A stretch of DNA of 25,733 bases, taken from NCBI GenBank assembly GCA_016199325.1, contig JACQGW010000047.1:1-25733 (forward strand). The letters are read 5' to 3'. The translations under genes were made by a program, and so were the position numbers. Below, piece after piece: positions 1-8,516 of the stretch. Each line of letters begins with the position of its first letter. Position 1 is the stretch's first letter. The notes beneath the pieces were generated by a model. That model was not told the origin of the DNA and made no database searches. It saw nothing but the letters and a program-made list of their open reading frames with translations. This stretch comes from Chloroflexota bacterium. GTDB lineage: Bacteria > Chloroflexota > Dehalococcoidia > JACQGW01.

Positions 1-1068
1 GACCCGCTCCACGCCGACCGGCTCATCGACGAGGGCGTGTGCGACCTCGTCTCGAGGACCCGGGCGCTCATCGCCGACCCGGAGCTGCCGCGCAAGGCGA
101 GGGAGGGCCGGCTCGACGACATCCGCTACTGCCTGGGGATGGTCGACGGCTGTCGCGGTCGCCCTGGCCGCCGTCTGCACCTGAGCTGCTCGCAGAATCC
201 GACGATCGGGCGGGAGGCGGAGCTGGCCGAGATCGTCCCGGCCGCCATTCGGAAGAAGGTCGTCGTGGTCGGTGGGGGGCCGGCCGGGCTGGAGGCGGCC
301 CGGGTCGCCGCCCTGCGGGGCCACGAGGTCGTCCTGTACGAGCAGGGATCCGAGCTCGGCGGGCAGGTGCTCGCCGCCGGCAAGGCTCCGCTGCGGCCGG
401 CCTACGACGAGTCGGTCCGCTGGCTGGCGCGGCAGGTGGGCAAGACGAGTGCGACGGTCCACCTGAACACGGCGGCGACGGCTGAGCTGGTGCTGGCCGA
501 GCAGCCGGACGCGGTGGTGGTCGCGACGGGCGCGGTGCCCCGCCGGCCCGAATTGCCGGGCGTCGAGCTGCCCGGCGTCTGCACGGTGAATGACGCGCTG
601 CTGGGCACCGTCGCGGTGGGGCAGCGGTGTGTGGTGGTGGACGACACAGGGAGCGTGCAGGCCGGGCTGGTGGCGGACTTTCTGGCGAAGCAGAGCAAGG
701 AGGTGACGGTGGTGACGCCATGCCACACCGTCTGTGATCTGGTGGAGCCGGCGACGAAGGAGCCGTTGTATATGGAGCTGTACGGCGGGAACGTGGCGAT
801 GACGCCGGACGTGGAGCTGAAGGGGATCGAGGCGGAGGCTGGAAGCGGCAAGCTGCGGGTGTGGCTCCAGAACGAGTATAACGGGCGGAAGTGGGCGCTG
901 GACGGCGTGGACACGGTGGTGCTGTCGTGGGGCGGGAAGGCGGTGGATGACCTCTACCGGGCGCTGAAGGGGAAGGTGCCACAATTGGAGCTGGTGGGCG
1001 ATGCATTGGCGCCCCGCTGGCTGCACGACGCCATTCTGGAGGGGACGCGGGCAGCGAGGAGGATCTAG
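1..1068 (+). CDS. OYE-family NADH:flavin/FAD oxidoreductase, 3' part (5' end outside window)
   Basis: The reading frame is open from base 1, so the N-terminal FMN barrel lies upstream and only its last strands are present. The visible 355 residues run from the end of the TIM barrel through a cysteine segment into a dinucleotide-binding module with GGGPAG and a second nucleotide-binding half. This is the layout of the 2,4-dienoyl-CoA reductase/trimethylamine dehydrogenase family, which passes electrons from NAD(P)H or substrate through FAD, [4Fe-4S] and FMN. The cysteine segment reads C-x2-M-x3-C-x11-C, so the second of four expected cluster cysteines is Met. By eye about nine in ten residues match the C-terminal half of the complete paralogue at 3032-5002. 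It ends in TAG. The substrate is unknown. Confidence 0.9.
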   Translation, partial: DPLHADRLIDEGVCDLVSRTRALIADPELPRKAREGRLDDIRYCLGMVDGCRGRPGRRLHLSCSQNPTIGREAELAEIVPAAIRKKVVVVGGGPAGLEAARVAALRGHEVVLYEQGSELGGQVLAAGKAPLRPAYDESVRWLARQVGKTSATVHLNTAATAELVLAEQPDAVVVATGAVPRRPELPGVELPGVCTVNDALLGTVAVGQRCVVVDDTGSVQAGLVADFLAKQSKEVTVVTPCHTVCDLVEPATKEPLYMELYGGNVAMTPDVELKGIEAEAGSGKLRVWLQNEYNGRKWALDGVDTVVLSWGGKAVDDLYRALKGKVPQLELVGDALAPRWLHDAILEGTRAARRI

Positions 1069-1234
1069 CGAGCTCAAGGTCCAGGGTTCAAGGAGGTGAT
1101 CTCCACAATCGAGCAGGGTGTCGTGACGGATCGTGCGCCATGTGGGGTCGTTGGTGGTGTTACGTGCCCGACGAGGGCAACCCGTTACCCCGACGCCTTC
1201 AGCGCCGGGGAGACTGCAGGGAGGAGGAACGAGG

Positions 1235-3007
1235 GTGCATCCGTATATCCCCGAGTTGATGGAACGGTTCCGACAGGGCAAAGTTTCCCGACGCGAATTC
1301 GTGCAGAACGCGACGCTCCTCGGCATGTCGCTCAGTGGGGCGGCGGCGTTCCTGGCGGCCTGCGCTCAGCAGCAAGCGGCGGCGCCTCAGCCGACTGTCT
1401 CAGCACCGGCGCAGCCAACCAGGCCGCCAGCGGCACCGCCGGTGGCTGCGCCAACCGCTGCTCCGACACGGGCACCTGTCGCGGTGGCGACCGCGGCGTC
1501 GACGACAGCGCCGACGGCTGCACCGAAGGTCGCTCAACCCGCCGCCGGCATTAAGCGCGGCGGCACGCTGCTCGTTGCGCACCGTCTCTTCCGGCCGCTG
1601 GACGAGCCGGCGCGATTTGACAATCCGGACCAGCCCAACATCATCCGCCAGGTCAACGAGTACCTGACGCAGGTCGATGCGAAGGGCGTCGCCCGACCCC
1701 ATCTGGTGGAGAAGTGGGAGCCGTCGGCCGACCTGAAGACCTGGACCCTGACGGTCCGCAAGGGCGTCAAGTGGAACATGCCGACGCCCCGCGACCTCGA
1801 CGCTGAAGACGTCGCCTTCAATCTCCGCCGATGGGTCACGAAGCAGACTGCCTCCTCGATGACTTCGCTGATGAACTACCTCCAGCCAACCGGAGTGGAA
1901 GTCGCCGACAAGATGACGGTCAAGCTTCACCTGGACCGGCAGGAGTTCGCCGTCCCCTACCACGTCTATCACTACCCGGCGCTGGTCCTCCCTCGCGAGT
2001 TCGAGGGGAACTGGCTGAAGCAGCAGTGGGGGACCGGCCCGTTCACGGTGCAAGAGCACGTGCCGACCGAGCGGCTGCGCTACAAGCGGCGGGAGGGCTA
2101 CTGGCGGAACGGCGAGGACGGCAAGCCACTGCCGTACCTCGACGAGATCCTCGTGGTCGACCGTGGCGACGAGACCGCCAGCGTCTTGTCGGCGTTTGGC
2201 GCGGGCCAGGTGGACTACTGGAGGATACCGTCTGTCGGCGTGGTACCGGCACTGGAGCTACTCCCGAACGTGCGGGTGATCCAGACACCCTCTTCGGAGA
2301 CGGTGCTGATCCGGATGCGCGTGGACAAGAAGCCGTTCGACGACGAGCGCATCCGCACGGCCGTCAAGCTGGTCCAGGACCGCGAGCAGATTCTCAAGGT
2401 CGCTTACAGAGGCATGGGCACCCTCGGCACCGACACCCACGCGAACGACACACAGGGGGACTATGTCCCGGTCCCGGTGCCGAAACGGGACGTCGCACGA
2501 GCCAAGGCGCTGCTTGCCGAAGCGGGGTATCCCAACGGGATTGAGCTCACGCTGGAGTTCAGAACTGGAATGGAGTGGGAGCGGGTTGCTTGCATGGCGT
2601 TCCAGCAGCAGGCGGAGCAAGCGGGTATCCGGATCTTGCTGAAACTGTTTCCCGACAGCATGTTCATCGGCAAGTGGAACCAGGTGGACTTCGGCGCGAC
2701 CAACTGGAGGCATCGTCCACTCGTGACGATGAACTATCAACTGGCCTACCTGTGCGGCGCTGCCTGGAATGAGACGCGCTGGTGCGACAAGGAGTTCGAG
2801 AAGATGCTGGCGGACGCGGCCAGCCAGGTCTCGCTGGAAGATGTGAAGAAGAAGATGGGGCCGGTCGAGCGATACCTCCAGGAACACGGGGCGTTCGGCA
2901 ATCCCCTCCACGTGAACACCTTCGTCGCGGCCAGCAAGCGGACGCAAAACGCCATCGGCAGCCCATTCGACGAGATCCTATTGCCCGAGATCTGGCTGGC
3001 GCAATAA
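1235..3007 (+). CDS. ABC transporter family 5 substrate-binding lipoprotein (peptide/nickel/opine type)
   Basis: This is a 590-residue extracytoplasmic binding protein for an ABC importer of the DppA/OppA (SBP_bac_5) family. I place the start at GTG 1235, because a GAGGAGG stretch at 1221-1227 sits just upstream and the leader VHPYIPELMERFRQGKVSRR is typical of Chloroflexota. A frame start at 1133 would add 34 unlikely residues. The leader has a twin-arginine motif (SRREF, residues 18-22), a hydrophobic stretch and a lipobox LAAC with Cys43 as lipid anchor, then an Ala/Pro/Thr linker to about residue 105. Export by Tat and membrane tethering follow from this. No permease or ATPase of the Opp/Dpp type is present in the window, so the rest of the transporter is elsewhere. 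The gene lies between two paralogous flavin oxidoreductases. The ligand is unknown. Confidence 0.92.
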   Translation: MHPYIPELMERFRQGKVSRREFVQNATLLGMSLSGAAAFLAACAQQQAAAPQPTVSAPAQPTRPPAAPPVAAPTAAPTRAPVAVATAASTTAPTAAPKVAQPAAGIKRGGTLLVAHRLFRPLDEPARFDNPDQPNIIRQVNEYLTQVDAKGVARPHLVEKWEPSADLKTWTLTVRKGVKWNMPTPRDLDAEDVAFNLRRWVTKQTASSMTSLMNYLQPTGVEVADKMTVKLHLDRQEFAVPYHVYHYPALVLPREFEGNWLKQQWGTGPFTVQEHVPTERLRYKRREGYWRNGEDGKPLPYLDEILVVDRGDETASVLSAFGAGQVDYWRIPSVGVVPALELLPNVRVIQTPSSETVLIRMRVDKKPFDDERIRTAVKLVQDREQILKVAYRGMGTLGTDTHANDTQGDYVPVPVPKRDVARAKALLAEAGYPNGIELTLEFRTGMEWERVACMAFQQQAEQAGIRILLKLFPDSMFIGKWNQVDFGATNWRHRPLVTMNYQLAYLCGAAWNETRWCDKEFEKMLADAASQVSLEDVKKKMGPVERYLQEHGAFGNPLHVNTFVAASKRTQNAIGSPFDEILLPEIWLAQ

Positions 3008-3031
3008 CGCAGACTCGACGGGGAGGGATCG

Positions 3032-5002
3032 ATGACGGCAACCTTCAGGCATCTCCTGACGCCGATCCAGGTTGGCCACGTGACGATCCGCAACCGGATC
3101 GTCAGCACGCCCCATCAGACGACGTTCGGCAAGGATGGCTACATCACGGAGCAGTACATCCGGTACCACGCCGAGAAGGCGAAGGGTGGAGTCGGCCTCG
3201 TCCAGTGCTTCGGCAGCATGGGCGTGCATCCGACCTCGCATTGGAGCGGCGTCAACAACTGGGACGATTCCTCCCTGCCGACCTTCACGGCGTTTGCCGG
3301 CGCGGTCCATGAGCACGGCGCCCGCGTCATGGCCCAAATTACCCACCGCGGGCGCCGCGGCTCATCCGGACCTGCCGAGCGGCCATTGCTGGCTCCTTCG
3401 GACGTACCGGAACGGAGGCACCGCGAAGTCCCGCACGAGCTCGACAGGGAGATGATCGCCGAGATCGTCCGTGCTTATGCTGCGGCAGCGCTCCGGCTGA
3501 AGCGGGCCAGGTTCGACGGTGCTGACGTCAGCGGCTTCGCCCGGCACCTGATCGACCAGTTCTGGGTGCCGTCGGTGAACCGGCGGACGGACGAGTACGG
3601 CGGTAGCTTCGAGAATCGGCTGCGCTTTGGCGTCGAGGTTCTCCAGGCCATCCGCACCGCCGTCGGGCGGGACTTCGTCGTCGGCCTGCGGGTCAGCGGC
3701 GACGAGCTCATCGAGGACGGCCTCAGCCTGGAGGACGTGGTGGAGATCGTCAAGTATTTCAACGACCTCAAGCTGCTCGACTACTTCACCGTCACCGGCT
3801 CGACGGGTGAAACGCTCCGGCACAGCGAGATGCTCATGCCGTTCGCCAACGCGCCCCACGGCGTCTACGCCCCGTTCGCCGCCCGCATCCGGCAGGTCGT
3901 CGACGTCCCGATTATCTATGCCGGGCGAGTCGTCGACCCGCTCCACGCCGACCGGCTGATCGACGAGGGCGTCTGCGATCTCGTCGCAATGACCCGGGCG
4001 CTCATCGCCGACCCGGAGCTACCGCGCAAAGCGATGGAGAGCCGGCTCGACGACATCCGCTACTGCCTCGGCATGGTCGATGGCTGTCGCGGTCGTGCTG
4101 CACGCGGTCTGTTCACGAGTTGCTCGCAAAACCCGATGATCGGGCGGGAGGCGGAGCTGGCCGAGATCGTCCCGGCCGCCGTTCGGAAGAAGGTCGTGGT
4201 GGTCGGGGGCGGGCCGGCGGGGCTGGAGGCGGCCCGGGTCGCCGCGCTGCGGGGCCACGAGGTCGTCCTGTACGAGCAGCGGCCCGAGCTCGGCGGCCAG
4301 GTGCTCGTCGCCGGCAAGGCGCCGCTCCGGCCGGCCTATGACGAGTCGGTGCGCTGGCTGGCGCGGCAGGTGGGCAGGAAGAGTGCGACGGTCCACCTGA
4401 ACACGACGGCGACGGCCGAGCTGGTGCTGGCCGAGCAGCCGGACGCTGTGGTGGTCGCGACGGGGGCAGTGCCCCGCCGGCCGGAGCTGCCGGGGGTGGA
4501 GCTGCCGGGGGTATGCACGGTGAACGACGTGCTGCTAGGGACCGTCGCGGTGGGGCAGCGGTGTGTCGTCGTCGACAACACCGGGACCATCCAGGCCGGG
4601 CTGGTGGCGGACGTGCTGGCGAAGCAGAGCAAGGAGGTGACCGTGGTGACGCCGTACCACACCGTCTGCGACGGGACGGAGCCGGCGACGAAGGAGCCGT
4701 TGTATGTGGAGATGTACACCGACAACGTGGTGATGACGCCGGACGTGGATCTGAAGGGGATTGAGGCGGAGGCAGGGAGCGGCAAGCTGCGGGTGTGGCT
4801 CCAGAACGAGTACAGCGGGCGGAAGTGGGCGCTGGACGGCGTCGACACGGTGGTGCTGTCGTGGGGCGGGAAGGCGGTGGACGGCCTCTACGGGGCGCTG
4901 AAAGGGAAGGTGCCGCAATTGGATCTGGTGGGCGATGCGGCGGCGTCGCGGGGGCTGCACGACGCCATTCTGGAGGGGACGCGGGCGGCCAGGAAGATCT
5001 GA
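3032..5002 (+). CDS. OYE-family FMN/FAD iron-sulfur-type oxidoreductase (2,4-dienoyl-CoA reductase / trimethylamine dehydrogenase family)
   Basis: This 656-residue protein has the full family length. Residues 1-335 form the FMN TIM barrel, with RNRIVSTPHQ near residue 20, ITHRGRRG near 103-110 and NRRTDEYGG at 183-191. A cysteine segment at 345-364 follows, then an FAD/NAD module with GGGPAG at 392-397. ATG 3032 has GGGAGGGA just upstream. There are two departures from the family. The cluster motif is Cys345-x2-Met348-x3-Cys352-x11-Cys364. The position matching catalytic Tyr166 of E. coli FadH is His172. Either the cluster has an unusual ligand set or it is absent. The family reduces enoyl thioesters or enones, or N-demethylates amines. 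The MttB-like gene 60 bp downstream makes a methylated amine possible but does not prove it. Confidence 0.93.
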   Translation: MTATFRHLLTPIQVGHVTIRNRIVSTPHQTTFGKDGYITEQYIRYHAEKAKGGVGLVQCFGSMGVHPTSHWSGVNNWDDSSLPTFTAFAGAVHEHGARVMAQITHRGRRGSSGPAERPLLAPSDVPERRHREVPHELDREMIAEIVRAYAAAALRLKRARFDGADVSGFARHLIDQFWVPSVNRRTDEYGGSFENRLRFGVEVLQAIRTAVGRDFVVGLRVSGDELIEDGLSLEDVVEIVKYFNDLKLLDYFTVTGSTGETLRHSEMLMPFANAPHGVYAPFAARIRQVVDVPIIYAGRVVDPLHADRLIDEGVCDLVAMTRALIADPELPRKAMESRLDDIRYCLGMVDGCRGRAARGLFTSCSQNPMIGREAELAEIVPAAVRKKVVVVGGGPAGLEAARVAALRGHEVVLYEQRPELGGQVLVAGKAPLRPAYDESVRWLARQVGRKSATVHLNTTATAELVLAEQPDAVVVATGAVPRRPELPGVELPGVCTVNDVLLGTVAVGQRCVVVDNTGTIQAGLVADVLAKQSKEVTVVTPYHTVCDGTEPATKEPLYVEMYTDNVVMTPDVDLKGIEAEAGSGKLRVWLQNEYSGRKWALDGVDTVVLSWGGKAVDGLYGALKGKVPQLDLVGDAAASRGLHDAILEGTRAARKI

Positions 5003-5061
5003 TGATGCTGGTTCAAGGTCCAGGGTTGAAGGTTGGAGCCGAATGGAAAAGGAGTCCTTCC

Positions 5062-6522
5062 ATGCTGCTGAAGCGAATCCCCAAGATGAACATCTTCGAC
5101 GACCAGCAACTTCAGGTCCTGATGGAGGACACCTACCGCATCCTCGAAGAGGTCGGCTGCGCCTTCGCGCTGGACGCGGCGCTCGACCTGCTGGAAGCCC
5201 TGCCCGGCACCGAGGTTGACCGCGACAGCCAGCGGGTCAGGTTCGAGCGGGCAACGATCCAACGTGCCCTCCGCCAGTGTCCAAGCACGTTCGCGCTCCA
5301 CGGCCGACACCCATCGAGGACGGTGACGGTCGGCGGCGACAACGTCACCTTCACAACCGTGATCGGCGCCCCGTTCGTCCAGGACTTCAAACGCGGGCGG
5401 CGGAAGGGCAGCCTGGCCGACTTTGCAGAGCTGGTCAAGATCGCGCAGATGCTCCCGGAGATCGACGTCGTCGACTCGGGCATCTGTGAGCCACAGGATC
5501 TTGAGGTCGACGCTCGATCGCTCTGGAGGGTCTACACCTGCTTCAAGGAGTGCGACCGGCCACTCGCCGGGAGCACCTGGGGCCAGTTGGGTGTGGAGGA
5601 CTCCCTGGCTATCGCCGACATCGTCTTCAACACCCGCGTCGATTGGCCGGTCTTCTGCTCGCTCATGAGCGGGGTTGCGCCGCTGGGCTGGGATGACCGC
5701 ATCTGCGAGGCGATCATCGGCTACGCCCGGCGCGGCCAGGCGCTCGTTATCGGTAGCCTCCCGATGGGCGGTTTCACCGGCCCGATCACCCAGGCCGGGT
5801 CCCTGACGGTGGGCTATGCGGCGCAACTTGCCGGCATCGCGCTGGCCCAGGCGGCGCGGCCGGGGACACCGGTGGTGTTCTCCTGCGGCGGTTCGCCGGC
5901 CGACATGAAGACCGGCAACGGCAGCCCCGCCGGGCCGGAGCGAGCCCTGGCCGCCCTGGCCGGTGCCCAGCTCTCGCGTGCGCTCAACCTGCCCAGCCGG
6001 ATCTACGCCGGCTCGACCAGCAGCAAAGCGCCTGATCTTCAGGCCGGCTGGGAGAAGATGCTGGGGATGCTGACAGCCATCTTCGCCGGCGGCCACTACT
6101 TTCCCCTCGCGGCCGGCAGCCTGGACAGCGCCCTGGTCGCGAGCTACGAGCTCCTGGTCGCCGATGCCGACATCCTCGGGATGGTGCGCCGGATGCTCCG
6201 CGGCATCGAGATTACGCCGGAAACGCTGGCGTTTGACGTCATTAAGGAGGTCGGCCCGTTCGGGGAGTTCATCACCCATGAGCACACGTTCAAGCACTTC
6301 CGCGGCGCCTCCTGGGAGGGCCGGGTGGTCGACCGGAACTTCTACGCCGAGTGGGTGCGGCGGGGCTCGAAGACGGCCGAGGAGCGGGCCTACGATGTCT
6401 GGAACGAGCTGCTGGCGACGCACGAGGTGGAACCGCTCGACCCGGCCGCCGAGCGCGAGATCAAGCAGTTGATCGCCGCTCGCGAACGGGAGATCGAAAG
6501 GGCTGCCGCCGCTGCCGGCTAG
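5062..6522 (+). CDS. MttB-superfamily (trimethylamine methyltransferase-like) protein, non-pyrrolysine
   Basis: This 486-residue protein resembles the MttB/MtgB superfamily, which moves a methyl group from a quaternary or tertiary amine to a corrinoid protein. The frame is open further upstream, into the preceding gene. ATG 5062 is preferred because AAAAGGAG lies at 5047-5054 with 7-nt spacing and the downstream sequence starts with the usual helix before ILEEVG. No internal TAG is present, so unlike true MttB it does not encode pyrrolysine; it resembles the glycine betaine, proline betaine or carnitine enzymes instead. It ends in two consecutive TAG codons. No corrinoid-binding protein (DxHxxG motif) is adjacent, so either a distant partner or a different reaction must be assumed. 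It is spaced 59 nt after the oxidoreductase and is probably cotranscribed with it. Confidence 0.88.
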   Translation: MLLKRIPKMNIFDDQQLQVLMEDTYRILEEVGCAFALDAALDLLEALPGTEVDRDSQRVRFERATIQRALRQCPSTFALHGRHPSRTVTVGGDNVTFTTVIGAPFVQDFKRGRRKGSLADFAELVKIAQMLPEIDVVDSGICEPQDLEVDARSLWRVYTCFKECDRPLAGSTWGQLGVEDSLAIADIVFNTRVDWPVFCSLMSGVAPLGWDDRICEAIIGYARRGQALVIGSLPMGGFTGPITQAGSLTVGYAAQLAGIALAQAARPGTPVVFSCGGSPADMKTGNGSPAGPERALAALAGAQLSRALNLPSRIYAGSTSSKAPDLQAGWEKMLGMLTAIFAGGHYFPLAAGSLDSALVASYELLVADADILGMVRRMLRGIEITPETLAFDVIKEVGPFGEFITHEHTFKHFRGASWEGRVVDRNFYAEWVRRGSKTAEERAYDVWNELLATHEVEPLDPAAEREIKQLIAAREREIERAAAAAG

Positions 6523-6725
6523 TAGGACACCACAGTGATTCTGACGGGTCAGCGCCATCACAGGTCATACGTCATACGTCATTCCGTCACCGGCCCTGAC
6601 GAGTGACGCATGACGCATGACGTATGAGATTGGCAACCCGCCCATCAGAATCAATGTGGCCGACCACTAGGTCCCACATGGGGCTATTTCACGACGGGAA
6701 CAAAGCCTGCCAACAGGGAGCACCG
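6523..6725 (+). other. Intergenic region with a large inverted repeat
   Basis: No coding potential is evident in these 203 bases. They hold the hairpin described at 6566-6626 and, at the end, the AGGGAG ribosome-binding site (6715-6720) of the next gene. I see no convincing promoter. Confidence 0.6.
6566..6626. repeat. Imperfect inverted repeat built of CATACGT / GACGCAT tandem units
   Basis: Left arm 6566-6589 contains two CATACGTCAT-like units. Right arm 6597-6626 contains three CGCATGA/CGTATG-like units in the opposite sense, around a 7-nt centre. The arms pair over most of their length with a few mismatches. It lies between the MttB-like gene and the polyferredoxin. It could end the upstream transcript, but there is no T-tract, so I call it only a repeat. 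Confidence 0.7.
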
Positions 6726-7205
6726 ATGAAGATTCTGACGATCGCGCCCGAACGCTGCACCGGTTGTCTGCGCTGTGAGATCGCTTGCTCGTATGCGCGG
6801 ACCGGTACATTCAATCCGGCGAAGGCAGTCATCCGGGTCTGGCCGTTCGAGTCCCACACTAGCTACGCGCCCTACACCTGTTTCCAGTGCGACGAGGCCT
6901 GGTGTCTCACCGCCTGCCCGGTCAGGGCCATCGCCGTGGCTCCGACGGGCGCGAGGGTCGTCCGGCAGGACCGCTGCGTCGGCTGCAAGCTCTGCACCAT
7001 TGCCTGTCCCTATGGAACGATCTTCTACGACGCCGGTGCCCAAAAGGCGGTGAAGTGCGACCTCTGCGGCGGTGAGCCGGCCTGCGCCAGCGCCTGTCCG
7101 CGGGGCGCCATCGCCTACGTCGAGGCGACCACGATCGACTGGCAGGGACCCTTCGCCGCCGCGCGCGCCCGTGCCCAACTGCCCGGCGTCCTCGCCGGAT
7201 CGTAG
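6726..7205 (+). CDS. Polyferredoxin with four [4Fe-4S] sites, AorA-like electron-transfer subunit
   Basis: This 159-residue protein has 16 cysteines in four groups: Cys11/14/17/21, Cys52/55/60/64, Cys84/87/90/94 and Cys111/114/120/124. This is the HycB/DmsB-type arrangement for four cubane clusters. ATG 6726 is chosen because AGGGAG ends 5 nt upstream and the first cluster motif follows at residue 11; the frame is open to 6624 but that extension looks non-coding. It lies 9 nt before an NAD(P)/FAD oxidoreductase, with an aldehyde oxidoreductase next. In Aromatoleum the same three components form AorABC, where the small Fe-S subunit wires the tungsten subunit to the flavin subunit. Function as that electron wire is inferred from this context. 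There is no signal peptide, so it is cytoplasmic. Confidence 0.9.
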   Translation: MKILTIAPERCTGCLRCEIACSYARTGTFNPAKAVIRVWPFESHTSYAPYTCFQCDEAWCLTACPVRAIAVAPTGARVVRQDRCVGCKLCTIACPYGTIFYDAGAQKAVKCDLCGGEPACASACPRGAIAYVEATTIDWQGPFAAARARAQLPGVLAGS

Positions 7206-7214
7206 GGAGGTGCC

Positions 7215-8507
7215 ATGAGTGCCACCAGGAAGCGCCACGTCGTCGTCGGCGGCGGCACCGCCGGCGTCAACGCCATCACGACGATCCGCCGTCTCACCGG
7301 CGCCGACGAGATCGTCCTGATCGCCGCCGAACGACCCTACTCCCGGATGGTCCTGCCATACTACCTTGGCGGGCAGGTCGCCGAGCCCCACCTCTTCACG
7401 GCAACGCCGCCGCGCCTTGCCGAGCTCGGCGTCCGCTCGCTCATCGGCCGACGGGCCGTTGGACTCGACGCCGGGGCAAGCCGGTTGGCGCTGGACGATG
7501 CCACGAGCCTCGAATACGACGACCTGCTGATCGCTACCGGCTCGTCGGCGGTCCGACCCCCGATCCCCGGCGCCGACGGCGAGCGCATCTTCAACCTCTG
7601 GACGCTCGACCAGTGTCGCGGCGTCATCGGTGCCATCCGGCCGGGGATGGCCGTGGCCGTAGTCGGCGCCGGCTTCATCGCCTTCACCATCCTGAACGCG
7701 CTGGTAAGCCGCGGCGTTCGCCTGATCGTCCTCGAGATCGCGCCCCGCGTCCTCCCGCGCATGATCGATGGGACCGGCGCCCCGCTCGTCGAGGCGTGGC
7801 TGGCCCGCCATGGCATCGGCGTCCAGACCGGCGTGCGGATCACGGCCATCGAGGACGCGGGCGACCGGAAGCGCCTGCTGATCGAGGGCCGCCAGGCGGT
7901 CGAAGCCGACCTCGTCGTCATGGCCACCGGTATTCGGCCGAACCTGGACTGGCTCGCCGGCTCCGGCATCGCCCTGAACCACGGCATCATCGTGGACGAT
8001 CACCAGCGGTCGAACGTCCCGAACGTGTACGCGGCCGGCGACGTGGCCGAAGGACGCGACCGCGTCACCGGCGAGCCGGCTGTGCATGCCATCGAGCCGA
8101 CCGCGATGGATCACGGTCGGGTCGCCGGGGCGAACATGGCGGGGCGCGACGTCGCCTACGCCGGTAGCCTGTTGATGAACGTCGTCGACGTCCTCGATCT
8201 GGAGATCGCCAGCTTCGGCAATTGGGACGCCGAACGCGCCGAGACGATGGTGGCCGTCCGGCGGGACGGCCGGGCGTATCGGAAGCTCGCCTGGGACGGC
8301 GACCGCCTGATCGGTGCCATCTTGATCGGGCCGGCCCGGGACGTCTGGGCGACGAACGACGTGGGCATGCTGAAGGGACTTGTCCAGACCGGGATCAGCC
8401 TGGGCGTAGGGAAGGGGCCGCTGGCAGAGAACCCGTGGGATATCCGGCGCGCCTATGTGGCGGCAGGGACAGCGGGACGGTTGCTGCCGGTAACCGTGCT
8501 CGGCTGA
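7215..8507 (+). CDS. NAD(P)/FAD-dependent oxidoreductase (NirB/rubredoxin-reductase type), AorC-like subunit
   Basis: This 430-residue Pyr_redox_2 flavoprotein has an FAD-binding GGGTAG at residues 12-17, an NAD(P)-binding VVGAGF near 149-154 and the second FAD contact YAAGDVAEG at 272-280. No redox-active CxxC pair is present, so it is of the ferredoxin/rubredoxin/nitrite reductase type rather than a thioredoxin reductase. The start at ATG 7215 follows GGAGGTG with 3-4 nt spacing. Its neighbours are a four-cluster ferredoxin and an aldehyde oxidoreductase; its length matches the roughly 46-kDa AorC of NAD-linked tungsten aldehyde oxidoreductases. It would pass electrons from aldehyde oxidation to NAD+. 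This role is inferred; another ferredoxin-NAD(P) role is possible. Confidence 0.88.
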   Translation: MSATRKRHVVVGGGTAGVNAITTIRRLTGADEIVLIAAERPYSRMVLPYYLGGQVAEPHLFTATPPRLAELGVRSLIGRRAVGLDAGASRLALDDATSLEYDDLLIATGSSAVRPPIPGADGERIFNLWTLDQCRGVIGAIRPGMAVAVVGAGFIAFTILNALVSRGVRLIVLEIAPRVLPRMIDGTGAPLVEAWLARHGIGVQTGVRITAIEDAGDRKRLLIEGRQAVEADLVVMATGIRPNLDWLAGSGIALNHGIIVDDHQRSNVPNVYAAGDVAEGRDRVTGEPAVHAIEPTAMDHGRVAGANMAGRDVAYAGSLLMNVVDVLDLEIASFGNWDAERAETMVAVRRDGRAYRKLAWDGDRLIGAILIGPARDVWATNDVGMLKGLVQTGISLGVGKGPLAENPWDIRRAYVAAGTAGRLLPVTVLG

Positions 8508-8516
8508 CGCGTACCC

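Noticed and set aside
1089..1100. Near-perfect Shine-Dalgarno sequence AAGGAGGTGATC
   Set aside because: No usable start codon lies 5-10 nt downstream. The binding-protein start at 1235 has its own site, so this may be a remnant or chance.
5062..6525. Pyrrolysine decoding at the TAG of the MttB-like gene
   Set aside because: In true MttB the TAG is internal. Here two TAG codons stand together at the end of a full-length protein, and no pyl genes are present.
4888..6561. 557-codon open frame on the minus strand
   Set aside because: Antisense to the MttB-like gene, with no recognisable domain; the plus-strand gene has clear family similarity.
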